Source of the DNA: Bubalus kerabau
Lineage: Eukaryota; Chordata; Mammalia; Artiodactyla; Bovidae
Length of the DNA stretch: 64,000 nucleotides
NCBI RefSeq assembly: GCF_029407905.1
Contig: NC_073624.1
Coordinates: 114,018,001 to 114,082,000 of the forward strand
Direction of reading: 5' to 3'
Shown here: positions 45,874 to 57,007 of the stretch, one piece after another
How the letters are laid out: each line of letters opens with the position of its first letter
Numbering within the stretch: the first letter of the stretch is position 1
The notes under the pieces: model-generated
Told to the model about the DNA's origin: nothing
Seen by the model: only the letters and a program-made list of their open reading frames with translations
The model's database searches: none
Made by a program: the position numbers and the translations under genes

Positions 45874-47400
45874 CTAGATTACGGGATCAGTATGGACAGA
45901 AACAGGAAACTGTGAAAAATCCTGGAATACTCCTAGATGGTAGTAACCCAGTATGGAAGGAAAAAGGAACATGGCGGTGAAGTGCTTATAGATGATCATG
46001 AAGCGATGGGGGCCACGAGAGAACGGTCGATTTCAACTGCCTTACCCAGCACGCTAACTCATGCTTCAGCACAATGTGCAGTACCTAGTAAAAGAATGGG
46101 CGGCTGGATCCTGAGGCGAATAGGAACCAAGAGATATGTTCAATGTTGGTGGCATGTTTGTAGTTTTGGAAAAAATAGCAATGGCAACAGTGTAGACAAC
46201 AGTCTAGACACATAAACAGCTGAAGAGTAGAACAGAAGGCTCCTCTAATAGCTTAAGGGAGTAACTGCTACCTCTTTACCTATGCTAAAGATAAAGAGGT
46301 AGCAGTATGGATGAGTGGACATCAGCTTTTAAGCATATTTCTGAACAGGAATTAGCAGGGCATGGTGACTGGATGGGACCATGACCAAAAGGAAACGGTA
46401 ATTGATGACTTTATTTTAACCTGTAAGACTGGATTTACAATATACTTTACTGCAGCAAAGGAAAAGTACAAAAGCTTTTCCTTGAAAAAGGACTGATAAA
46501 TTCTGTTTTGAACAAGTTAAGTCTGAGATGCCTGAGGTCAGCATTGGAATGATAAATCTGGAGCTATCTAAGGACTTCAGAAAACTTGCGTGGGAGGCCT
46601 TTGCATATAAAACAAATCATAATACTGAAAAGGTGATAGCTAAATTTCACTGAATTCTTTAGAGCTAGACACTCAATATATTTCATTTGGATGACAACTG
46701 AAGTCACAGGGGTGGATAGAAAATAAATCACTGAAGGAGAGGGGAAAAAGGAACTAAGACAGGACCTAGAATCTAAAATTCCTTGTCACTAACTGCAAAC
46801 TCCATCATGATTCCTTTCCCATTTGATGCTTGCAAAACATTAGTTGTCTCCTTTCCCTGCATTCTCAGATCCCTCACTCTCCTTTTTCTATGAGACTATA
46901 ACCCCTTCTAGACTATTGCCTCTTAACTTAATTGGGTTTCTTAGACCCATCTTTTAGCAATGGGTCTGAAAATTCCTAAGAATTCCTCCTTCCAGAATCC
47001 AAAGTGCATCATTTATTTTTATCCATTTCCAAATATTAAATGCTCACTATTGTAACAAAATGCCTAAGCACCGTGTGAGTTTATACCTTTATTTTATATT
47101 CAGCTATTTTAACAAGCCCTATTTAAATCCTTCCATATGGAGAAGAAATAGAGCAAAATTGAAATAAATTCCCTATTTTCATGAGGGGGAGATATTTATC
47201 ATAAACATTAAGAATAAATAAGTGATGGTGGAAAGTGCTATGAAGAATCAAGCAGGATAGGGAAATGGAAAGTGGAATAGGTGTGGTGTATAATAAGAAC
47301 GTGTGTAGCGGCGTGTGTGTGTGTATACAATTCTCGTTTGAAGAGGCTTATTAGAGCCATATTCTCTGGTAAGGAGCCTCTTTCTGGCTGCCTCTTATAC
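45874..47400. other. Unassigned sequence with a perfect short hairpin
   Basis: No gene recognised. It holds a 15-bp perfect inverted repeat at 46264-46306 (listed separately). A short GT/CG-containing run lies near 47310-47325. Confidence 0.45.
46264..46306. repeat. Perfect 15-bp inverted repeat, 13-base loop
   Basis: ACTGCTACCTCTTTA at 46264-46278 pairs exactly with TAAAGAGGTAGCAGT at 46292-46306. Pairing does not extend beyond the arms. No T run follows, so it is not a typical terminator. It is too short for a standard microRNA precursor. Confidence 0.85.
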
Positions 47401-47402
47401 CC

Positions 47403-48370
47403 ACCTACTAACTGTTGGACATGGAACAGCAGACTGGTTCCAAATAGGAAAAGGAGTACGTCAAGGCTGTATATTATTACCCTGCTTATTTAACTTATAT
47501 GCAGAGTACATCATGAGAAACGCTAGGCTGGAAAAAGCACAAGCTGGAACCAATTTTGCTGGGAGAAATACCATAACCTCAGATATGCAGATGACACCAC
47601 CCTTATGGCAGAAAGTGAAGAGGAGCTAAAAAGCCTCTTGATGAAAGTGAAAGAGGAGAATGAAAAAGTTCGCTTAAAGCCCAACATTCAGAAAATGAAG
47701 ATCATGGCATCTGGTCCCATCACTTTATGGGAAATAGATGGGGAAACAGTGGAAACAGTGTCAGACTTTATTTTTGGGGGCTCCAAAAATCACTGAAGAT
47801 GGTGACTGCAGCCATCTGAATTTCAAAGACGCTTACTCCTTGGAAGGAAAGTTACGCCCAACCTAGATAGCATATTGAAAAGCAGAGACATTACTTTGCC
47901 AACAAAGGTCCATCTAGTCAAGGCTATGGTTTTTTCAGTGGTCATGTATGGATGTGAGACTTAGACTGTGAAGAAAGCTGAGCACCGAAGAACTGATGCT
48001 TTTGAACTGTGATGTTGGAGAAAACTCTTTGAGAGTCCCTTGCACTGCAAGGAGATCCAGCCAGCCCATCCTAAAGGAGACCAGTCCTGAGTGTTCATTG
48101 GAAGGACTGATGCTGAAGCTGAAACTCCAATTCTTCGGCCACCTCATGTGAAGCGATGACTCATTGGAAAAGACCTTGATGCTGGGAGGGATTGGGGGCA
48201 GGAGGAGAAGGGGACGACAGAGGATGAGATGGCTGGATGGCATCACCAACTTGATGGACATGAATTTGAGTAAACTCCGGGGTAGTTGGTGATGGACAGG
48301 GAGGCCTGGTGTGCTGCGATTCATGGGGTCGCAAAGAGTCAGACACGACTGAGGTACTGAACTGAACTGT
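47403..48370 (+). mobile_element. BovB LINE, 5'-truncated, ~970 bp
   Basis: Begins in the RT domain ('GGACATGGAACAGCAGACTG') and ends at GAACTGAACTG. An intact YADD box is encoded near 47585, and 47605-47796 is open just after it. Later frameshifts and stops break the C-terminal part. Confidence 0.92.
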
Positions 48371-48779
48371 TCACATTATAAAATGTCCAAAGGATATCTG
48401 GCACTACTTTCTCCATAATTTTGTCAATGTTAATAATTTGTGTGGATCCCTTTTTACCATTATGCCTAACATTATCAAAATTCAATTTTAAAATCTACTT
48501 TTACTCTGCAGAGTTCTGGGCCCCAACTATCAACCACATGAGAGAAGTTTTTACCTGGTAATTTTGTAAGTTCCTCAAATAGAAATGCAAAATGATTCTC
48601 TTTCCTGATTCAACTGTCTTTCTTCCAGTTTGCTTTTTAAATGACTACCACCATTTTCTGAGTCACTCAGGGTAAAGTCAAGTGCAATTCCCATTCTTTG
48701 TATTACATTTACTTTACATCAGTTTTCACATTTAAAAATTTTCTTCAGCTTCTCATCCAGTAACACCACTTACTCTTCA
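48371..48779. other. Unassigned sequence
   Basis: Nothing recognised. Confidence 0.45.
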
Positions 48780-48890
48780 TGTCTCTCTCTCTTCAGTTAC
48801 TAAGTCTTGCAACCCCAAGGACTGTAGCTTGCCAGGCTCCTCTGTCCATGGGATTCTCCAGGCAACGATACTGGAGTGGGCTGCCATTTA
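48780..48890 (-). mobile_element. Bov-tA SINE fragment, reverse orientation
   Basis: 'GCCAGGCTCCTCTGTCCATG' and 'GATACTGGAGTGGGCTGCCA' mark the 3' half. The tRNA head is absent. Confidence 0.75.
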
Positions 48891-49164
48891 TGACAAAACA
48901 CTACTCTGGGGCAGAGGCCGACTCCCAGGCAATGAAGGGCCTGGGGAGTCGCATGAAATCACATTCCCTTTATCCCATAAGCATCAAGGAGCCAGTGAAG
49001 GATCTGGATAGGGCATGGTCCATTATATGTTATGCTGAGAATACTCCAGAGGTAGTATTGACAGATTTAAGTTTGAGCATACGTATTATTTTCCAATTTC
49101 TCCTGCCGTTTCTGTCATTCTCATCATCAGGACTAACCACTGGTATAAACTTTGCTACTGGCAT

Positions 49165-49258
49165 TTCATTAGTTCATCATTTTGATATTTGGCAAAACTA
49201 ATACAATTATGTAAAGTTTAAAAATAAAATAAAATTTAAAAAGAAAAAAAAAAAAAAG
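49165..49258 (+). mobile_element. L1 3' terminus with poly(A)
   Basis: 'TTTTGATATTTGGCAAAACT' to 'AGTTTAAAAATAAAATAAAA', then a 14-bp A run. It is the plus-strand counterpart of the L1 end at 1923-2010 and is cut to about 90 bp. Confidence 0.8.
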
Positions 49259-51554
49259 ATTCTGCTCTAAGTCCGCCCTCTTTATGAAAACTTCCTTAAC
49301 AATCCTACATGGAAAAAAAAAAAACAACTCTCTTCCTCAGATGACTAATGTTTTCAGATTTTGTTTTCTACCCTCGTGGTGGTTATGACTACTCTTTTGT
49401 CTTATTTACTGATTTATGTGTTTAATCTTCCAAACTAGGTTATCATTTCATTAGACACAGGATTATTTCATATTCTCTCAAACTTAATTCAGTATTATGT
49501 TCATATGAGAGAGTCAAAGGATATTGGTACATTGGACTAATATTTATAAACCATAGCAAATTAAAGATAGTTCAAACAAGAGTCATATATAAAAATAATT
49601 ATGTGAAAGCTAAAAATTAAAATTGTTATACTATTTAGACTTGTTCTAGATCAACTAACACTTCTACATGAGGTTCTCAAGAGAAAAATAACCATGGGGA
49701 GAAGTATTCACAGAATGTTTTTATTCCAAGCTGGCACTCCATCTTAAAATCTCAAAGCAATTCCCTAGTGAAACAGATTGGCACAGGTTAACTTGTTAGC
49801 CTTCTCGAAATAAAAACAGACAAACAGGGAGGGAATGCAAACGAGACAGAGCATTCCTGCCTAAAGTCGAGAGTAAACCTCCGAGAGCCATTCAATTTTG
49901 GAGGTGATATGGGAGTCAAAGAGTGTAGGGGAAGATGGGGAGGAGAGAAGAGGGAGGAAAAAAAGATACACAATAGAATAGCTCGGCTACTCAAGGGAAA
50001 AACAACTCCCTCTGTCCTTTTTTTCCTCATTATTCTTTTAGTAATTGCATTAAAAAAAAAAAGAGGGAAAAGAGATCATCCTCACACACACTGAATTTTT
50101 TACCCCTTTATTTGCAAAGTTCAACCAATTACCATAGTGGCCAATAAAATTTCAAGAGTTTGGTTCACAGCAGTGATTGCCTTTCTTGGGGCTGTGAGCC
50201 GGGAATATGATAGGAAGGGCTGCTCCTCTCCATTTGCCTCAGTGAACTCAGATTCTCCGCTTCCCCTTACCGTTGGGCGGGGGGCGGGGCTTCAGTTCTC
50301 TCATCCTTGAAGTTCTGGGTTTTCTAGGGTGAGACTCTTGATGGGCAATTTAGGGAGGCATTGGTCATGTGTCTAAATCTGTGTCCTTGTGGGCTTCACA
50401 GTAAATGAGTGAGAGTTCAAGGCACAAAATTCTCAGGTGGGTGTGAGGCTGAGCAGAGAGTGATTGCAGTGAGAGTCGTGTTTATTTAAGATTTGAGGAA
50501 GTAAAGGGAGAAAGTAGTCAGGACTTTGCATTATTGGTAGCTTGTCATTCTAGTATTCTTGGTGATGAGACAATCTGAATTTTTCTGGAAAAATGTGATC
50601 AATATTCGACAGTGGTATCTCAAAGTTCTGGATCAATTATGTCAACTCCAGGTTTTGCTTTAATCTGGCTTCACAGAGCTAAGGAATACAGATTAGTTAC
50701 CTCGGACTCTACTGAAATATTTATGTTTTCAATTCTGACCCTCTTCCTAAATTTCTCAAACAGCAATTATACCAGCAAGTCTTTTACCAAAAAGGAATTT
50801 TATAAAGTTAATTGAAGTTTTACTAGGTAATCTTTATCCTGTTGCTTTTTTCTTCTCTATTAGAAATTTATAGCATTTGTGGAGAAATATCAGTACTATA
50901 AGAAAGTAGAAGTATTTCCACACACTCTTATGTTGAACTAATCTGGCCCCTATTAGCCTTAGGTTTGCTCAGAAGTCAAGCATCTGAGATATAGACGACA
51001 TAAGAAAAGATAAGAAATGTATTTCCAAAGACAAAAATGTAAGACTGCTTTTCTTCTTTCAAGAAGCAGCTACTCAAGAACCCTTAAATTCTCTCCAATA
51101 TCGTTGACCTTTAAAACTTCATTTCTTGGAAAAGACGTCTGCTTTGCAAATTTAAGAAAACCATTTGGGGATGTGTGGGAGGGGAGTGACACATCAGGGC
51201 TTCTCTTACAGGCCTCAGTGCAGTGGGTTCCAGGCTCCGTGAGAAAGGGAGTCCTTCCCTTCCTTCTCCATCCAGATGGTTTCCTTTTTAAGGATGAGAA
51301 AATCATTTTTGCTTTACCATTGGCTAACAGTAGAATTTATTGTAACACATTACCTGCTCCAGGTAGGGTGGGAAGAAGAGAGTGCCTGTGACAGGCTCTC
51401 CGGTGACATCCCATTCAAAGCAGAGGCCCACAGAGCACTGAGTAAACTGGATGTGTTGCGAGAACCATCCGTGATGGGAAGTGGAAAGTACCAAGACCAA
51501 GCACGGCTCATGGGGCTTCCTGAGAAATCTCATAGTCACAGCACTTACAAGAAG
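49259..51554. other. Unassigned sequence
   Basis: About 2.3 kb without a recognised gene or repeat. A GC-box-like GGGCGGGGGGCGGGGC lies at 50275-50290. Frames at 51017-51391 and 51276-51563 overlap and show no domain. Confidence 0.45.
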
Positions 51555-51760
51555 TGTTTCTGATATATAAAGAATGCATACAGCTCAACAGAAAAAACAC
51601 AAGTCAATTTAAAAAATGATACTATCTGAACAGACATTTTTTCCAAAGAAGGCACACAGATGGCTGAGAGGTACATGAAAAGATGCTCAATATTACTAAT
51701 CAAGGAAATACAAATTTAAAACCATAACACAATAATCTGACACGTGTCAGGTTAACTTTT
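51555..51760 (+). mobile_element. L1M ORF2/3' fragment
   Basis: 'AGAATGCATACAGCTCAACA', 'CCAAAGAAGGCACACAGATG', 'CATGAAAAGATGCTCAATAT' and 'AATCAAGGAAATACAAATTT' are the usual L1 ORF2 C-terminal text, with decay. Confidence 0.75.
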
Positions 51761-51894
51761 ACCCATCTGAGTACACAAAAATCAGTCTATGGTTTTAGAA
51801 GTGGATCAGGAATAATCATGGCCGAGTCCCACACTCAAGCAGCAAACACATATGACAGGAAACCATTATCAAACTATCTTTATATAATGATTAC

Positions 51895-52400
51895 CTTAGG
51901 TTCTGGCTCAAGATGGTGAGGTAAAGAGGTCTCGAACTCACCTCTTCCCATGGTTACACTAAATGTACAGTTACATATGGAAAACTATCCTATGGAGCGG
52001 GGGAGAAAATCTAAGATATTCACAGAGCAAATCCATATCTGGCCAAAGAGAAAAAAGCTCAAATACATGGAAGTAGTTAGAAAAGGCTGAGACCTTAATC
52101 ATACCAAAAGCGCCACCACCCAGCATTGCCAGGCAGAGTCAGGAAGGAACTCAAACCTGAAGCTTCTACCTGAGGACAAATGGCTTCATCCCACACATTA
52201 AGCACCTCAACTTTTAGGATCTTCCCCTGAGAGGTAAACCCCCAAAACATCTAGCGTGTAAACCAATAGGGCTCATGCCCATGAGACTAATGGGGCTGTG
52301 GTGAATGAGAAACAATTTGTAAAGGGCTTCCACAGGGACCTCACTGGCCCTAGGGCCCGGGACAGATGATGCTGTTTGAAAAGGGTCCAGATTTTATGAG
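51895..52400 (+). mobile_element. Possible L1M 5' UTR
   Basis: Starts 'GGCTCAAGATGGTGAGGTAA', the typical opening of old L1 5' UTRs, with 'AACTCACCTCTTCCCATGG' after it. The remainder is too diverged to follow closely. Confidence 0.5.
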
Positions 52401-52550
52401 AAAGAGGCTCATTTGTTATGTATGATGATGGATGTTTACTAGACTTGTGGTGACTGCTTCACAATCGCTTCACAGTATATACATTTAATCATTATAGTTG
52501 CACACCAGAAACTAATTTAGCATTATGTCAATTATAACTCAATTTAAAAA
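52401..52550 (+). mobile_element. L1M 3' end
   Basis: 'GATGGATGTTTACTAGACTT', 'CGCTTCACAGTATATACATT' and 'GTCAATTATAACTCAATTTA' match the end of L1M elements. The preceding 5' UTR-like piece suggests an L1 with most of its inside missing, or two separate pieces. Confidence 0.65.
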
Positions 52551-54785
52551 AGCTGGGCCTGAGCAACACAGAGTAAATGCAGAGTCATCTACTGAGACAG
52601 AAACAACCTGGAGAGGAACGGGGAGGATGTGACTAAGGCTTCTTTTTTGAGATGCCTGCTAGACATCAAAAGCGGTAGGTAAATGAGGCCAAGCTTAAAG
52701 AATAGGTCAGAGACAGTTATAAGTTTTGGACCCATTTTCTTTGTGATAACATTTTAGAGTCATGGGGTAAATGTTATCACCCAGGGAGTGAGCATGATAA
52801 AGTATATACAGACATCTCTTTTAAGGACTTTTGCTGCAAGAAAAGCTTTCAGAAAAGTAGCTGCCTACGCACATTCATAGAACACCTGTAATGTGTGATG
52901 ACCTGTACATAATTATATAGGTCTCAGGCGATGGGAAAAGCCATTATTTAAAATGTGGTAAAAAGCTTTTTCTCTTAAGGAATATAATATCCAAGGCCAG
53001 CATCCCCAGCTCTAGTTTTCCTCCAATTACATCACACAGTGTTCTAAACAAAATTAATAGTTTCCAGTTCAGAATGATCTCTGACAAGAAGATTCTAAGA
53101 CAACCTCTCTCAGTCGATCACTAAGATATCCATAAAGTCAGTTTTTTTTAAAAAAGATTCACAGCTTTGGAAACCAAGACTGTCAGAAAACATAACAGAA
53201 TGTAAGAGGAATCAGCACAAATTATTACTTAAATTGAACAACAGCAGGGAAAACTCAGAGCACAGCTCAATTTTACTCCGAGTTAAAATTAAATATAAAA
53301 TGGAGATCAAACTTGAGAATGCCATGAACAGACAGAACCATGTAAGTCACATAAGGAAAATGAAAATCTAGCTTATTTCATGAACATAAGGAAAACTTAA
53401 TTTAGGTTATTTCTTATAAATGCCCCTGAAAATCATAAAATAAATTGAAGTCACCTTCCCACAAAATGATATGAGATAATCACTGTGAACCAATCCCTTA
53501 TTGTCTGGAAAACCCCCATTGTAATAACCAATCATTATAAATATCCAACAACTACCACATTTTCACTTTATAGTCCATCCTGTAACTTCATGCCCCCAAG
53601 GTTCACATACTTTTCATGTTTGGAGGCTCCCAGTTTACTAACTATTCTTATATGTACCATAAACTCTTATTTCATACTATTTATTGATGTGGTAGTTTAA
53701 ATTTTGCTATCTCTGGACTTTTTCTGACAATAGATAATTTAATAAAATATATTTCTTCTGATTTCTAGATAAAAATGGCACAATAACAACAGATATTTAC
53801 TTTTGCTCCCTCATGAATTCTTACTGAAACTACAGGATGGACTTAAAGACTTAAGACCAAAAGGAAGAGGAGAAGACAGACCACACACAATTTTTAAAAA
53901 GATAATGTAAAGAGAAAAGAGTCAACTTACTCATTGGACTCCAGCATCCTGGCTCTCAAAGCAACTGCAGGGAAGGCTGAGAAATAGGCCAATTTATACT
54001 ACAGATAGTCTTAAGTATTGGCGGCACCTGATGCTCTGACATAGCAGTGTTTGTGCCTTATCCCATTCTCCACTTGGTGCAGTTGGATGCTTTTACTGCT
54101 TCCATCCTGTAAGAGAGAAGATTCGTTCTCTGAAAACAGTTAAACAGACATTCTTCAGACCAGGGAAAGTTAGGCACAGTTTAAGGTAGAAATACTATAC
54201 TAACAACAAGTGAATTAAATGAATGTTTACATGCAGAATACTGAGTTCCCATCAACTGTCTACATATGAGAACGAAAACTGGAAACTCTTAGATGAAAAC
54301 TTGGGTGTAAATCTTCAAACCTTCAAAACGTGGGAGTAAATCTTCATAACTTTTCATGAAGTGTAAAACTTCATAACTTCATAATTAGGTAGTGACTTCA
54401 TAGGTATGACATCAAATACACAAGATCTGTTAAATCTCTTTTTTGAACCATCTAGTTTACTGAGTTGACTTTTCTTCTAGGGCCTGGGCCTAGATTGTTA
54501 TAGTTTCCACATTTTATTTATTCTTCACCTTTTTTCAGTCTCAGAATTACTTCCTCTTACCATCATGCTACATCCTCCTATATATTCAAATGCAACCCAA
54601 CCTTCTACCTCATGCAGTTTCTTCTTTAATCAAAACTATTTATTGATCACATGGCTTGTGTAATTCATTGTTCTATACTAGGGAATAGCACCAATGAGTA
54701 AGATACTGTCTCTGCCTCCAAGAAGCATAAAGCTTGTCAAGAAAGAATTAACTATGACAGTGTAAACAGTGAAGAAGAAAGACAG
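52551..54785. other. Unassigned AT-rich sequence
   Basis: No gene or repeat that I can name. Confidence 0.45.
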
Positions 54786-54975
54786 CAACCAACATTCATG
54801 GACCACCTGTATCTGCTAGGCGCATTTTGGGTTCCAGACAACCCTGTGAAATCAAGTTTTTTACCCTTACACTAGGAGAAGTGGACGTTTAGAGAGATTA
54901 GATAACTTGATCACACAGCTAGCAACTCATCCCCAACAGTCCGTGTGAGCCCAAAGCTTCCCATTATACCGTGAT
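54786..54975 (-). mobile_element. MIR SINE, reverse orientation
   Basis: 'GACCACCTGTATCTGCTAGG', 'CTAGGAGAAGTGGACGTTTA', 'GAGATTAGATAACTTGATC' and 'ACACAGCTAGCAACTC' fit reversed MIR. Confidence 0.65.
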
Positions 54976-55960
54976 GAGATGAAAACGTCACCCAGCAAAC
55001 ATGCCTCTTTCAATTCCCTACCATATTTTGTTCTGTGCCATATATATGGCATTTATCATGCACTGGATTAATGATTATTTCTTATATTTACTCAGAAAAT
55101 AATTGCTTGAATACCTGCAAACTTCTTGACATTGGACCAGGTGCTAAGAAATACAACATGATAAAATCCTTGCCTTCAAGATACTCCCAGTCTAGTGTGA
55201 GAGGAAGATAGCTAGTGCGACATTTACTGGTATATTGAGGATTCCGTTCGAGTGATGGTCCTGCTTTGAAATGTCAAAAGCCTCTGTCACCTCCTATCTC
55301 CGTACTGGTTCACCCTCTACAGAACCTAATCCTTCTTGGCATGGCTACTTTGGGGCTTCTTTGGAGAAGATTAGGTAGGGGTACCCAACTTTGCTTTAAG
55401 GTATCAGAGAAGGTTTACTTTGTGGGGGATTATTTAAACAAAATTTTAAAAGATGACTAAAAGAACTCAAGATAACAAGGAATGAAATTGTATTTCAGGG
55501 AGAAGCAGAATCACAGGTAAGCACAATTATGAGATGGTAGAACATGAAATTCAGAATCTGCTCAGGGGAAGAGGTAAGAAATGGGACTGGAAACGTAATC
55601 ACAATCATTATTCTGGGTAGCTTTAAGAAACTGATATCTTCGCCCCAAACAAGAACACTTACATCAGGAGCCTGGCAGGGCCAGGCGAGAGGGGCTCGGT
55701 GAGGAGAAAAGACGCGGCACTGGACTTAAAAAAAAAAAAATTCACCAGAGTGATTCTGATGAGCATTCATGGTTGAGAATCAGTGCTGCAGGCAAAGGGC
55801 AAACAAGTAAGTTGAGGAAACAGAAGGCATGACCACATTTGTGCTTAGGCAAAGCATTCTGAAGACAGTGCAAAAAATAAACTGAAGGGTGTATAGTAGG
55901 AGATAACAGATGCAGTAAGAATTTGTTATAATAGTCCACACAAGAGATGATCAGCCCTTA
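54976..55960. other. Degenerate sequence resembling an ancient mammalian repeat
   Basis: Scattered blocks ('GATACTCCCAGTCTAGTGTG', 'TATCAGAGAAGGTTTACTTT', 'TTATAATAGTCCACACAAGA') recall a widespread old mammalian repeat that I cannot name. Inside it, 55741-55792 looks like a MER5-type end ('GTGATTCTGATGAGCATTC'). A GC-rich piece with a 13-bp A run lies at 55664-55740. Confidence 0.3.
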
Positions 55961-56171
55961 ACATGACTGCATGCCTTTTGGCCTTTATGTTAAAGAGACT
56001 GCAAGCATGTTATCTGATGGTTTCCTGTCACACTGGTTTCCTCAATGACTTTTTGACTAGTGCAGTGTAGATAACATAGTAATATTTGTTGAATCAAAGC
56101 ATTTCATAACAAAACAAAGGTTAACACTGATGAAAAAATAAAATAAAAATTATCTTTTGAAAAATGTATTT

Positions 56172-56348
56172 CATGGAACTTCCCTGTCAGTCCAGTGGTT
56201 AAGATTTCACCTTCCATTGCAAGGGTTGTGGGTCTGATCCCTGGTCAGGGAGCTAAGCTCCCACACGCCTTGCAGCCAAAACATAAAACGGAAGCAGTGT
56301 TGTAACAAACGCAATAAAGACTTTAAAAATGGTTCATGTCAAAAAAAA
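56172..56348 (+). mobile_element. CHR-type tRNA-Glu SINE
   Basis: From 'AACTTCCCTGTCAGTCCAGT' to 'CAATAAAGACTTTAAAAATG' and an A run. It shares its tail with the copy at 35628. Confidence 0.85.
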
Positions 56349-56519
56349 TCTTAAAAAAATTAAAGTGTCTTTCATGACCATAACACATAATATAATGCAT
56401 GCTCTTCCAAAAACCATGAAAAAGGCATGCCAATACCAACAAGAGAATTAAAATGAATCTTTGGTCTACCTCTTTAAGATATGCATTTTGGTTAGTTCCT
56501 CTTCTCTGGTTACTAGTCA

Positions 56520-56900
56520 CATAGTTGATATTATTTTCTATTTACCAGTATTTTCTCAGTTGTTGGACATTTAGATGGTTTCTAGTTTTTTACTATTGTA
56601 GGAGATGACCATATTTGCCAAAACTTTTGCTTGAATTTATGATTATTTCTTTAGATTGGATGTTAAGAAATGAATTTATTACAGAAAAGAGAAAGAATGT
56701 TTTGAAGGATTTTGATAAATATTGCAAAATTGTTTTCCTTGGAGCTTTTCCAATGTCCATTCCTCCCAACCAAGTAATTGATTTAATTTTTACCTACAAC
56801 CTTGCCAGAATTATGTATTTTCATATTTTTTCACTAAGTGTTAAGGAATATAAAAGCAAAAAATCCCCCAAATCCTTGCTTGCTTTCATTATGCTCTTGG
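56520..56900 (-). mobile_element. Old L1 3' region, reverse orientation (left part)
   Basis: 'GTTGGACATTTAGATGGTTT', 'GATAAATATTGCAAAATTGT' and 'ACCTACAACCTTGCCAGAAT' follow a reversed old L1. The match seems to resume at about 58827, so the younger L1 at 57020-58708 lies within it. Confidence 0.6.
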
Positions 56901-56924
56901 TCTATTGTGAGAGACAGGTTAGTG

Positions 56925-56973
56925 AAAGTGAAGTGAAGTTGCTCAGTCGTGTCTGATGAAGGGACATACAAAA
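56925..56973 (-). mobile_element. Tiny Bov-tA/BovA-like fragment
   Basis: 'AGTGAAGTTGCTCAGTCGTG' is the reversed 3' end of a Bov SINE, less than 40 bp long. An A run follows at 56970-56981. Confidence 0.55.
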
Positions 56974-57007
56974 AAAAAAAAGGTACTGTGGACTTTTACA
57001 GAGTGAT

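Noticed and set aside
46264..46306. let-7 family microRNA gene
   Set aside because: The stem is only 15 bp, the seed is on the 3' arm, and the rest of the mature let-7 sequence is absent.
50275..50290. Promoter with GC box
   Set aside because: A single GC-rich motif with no CpG island, no clear first exon and no gene nearby.
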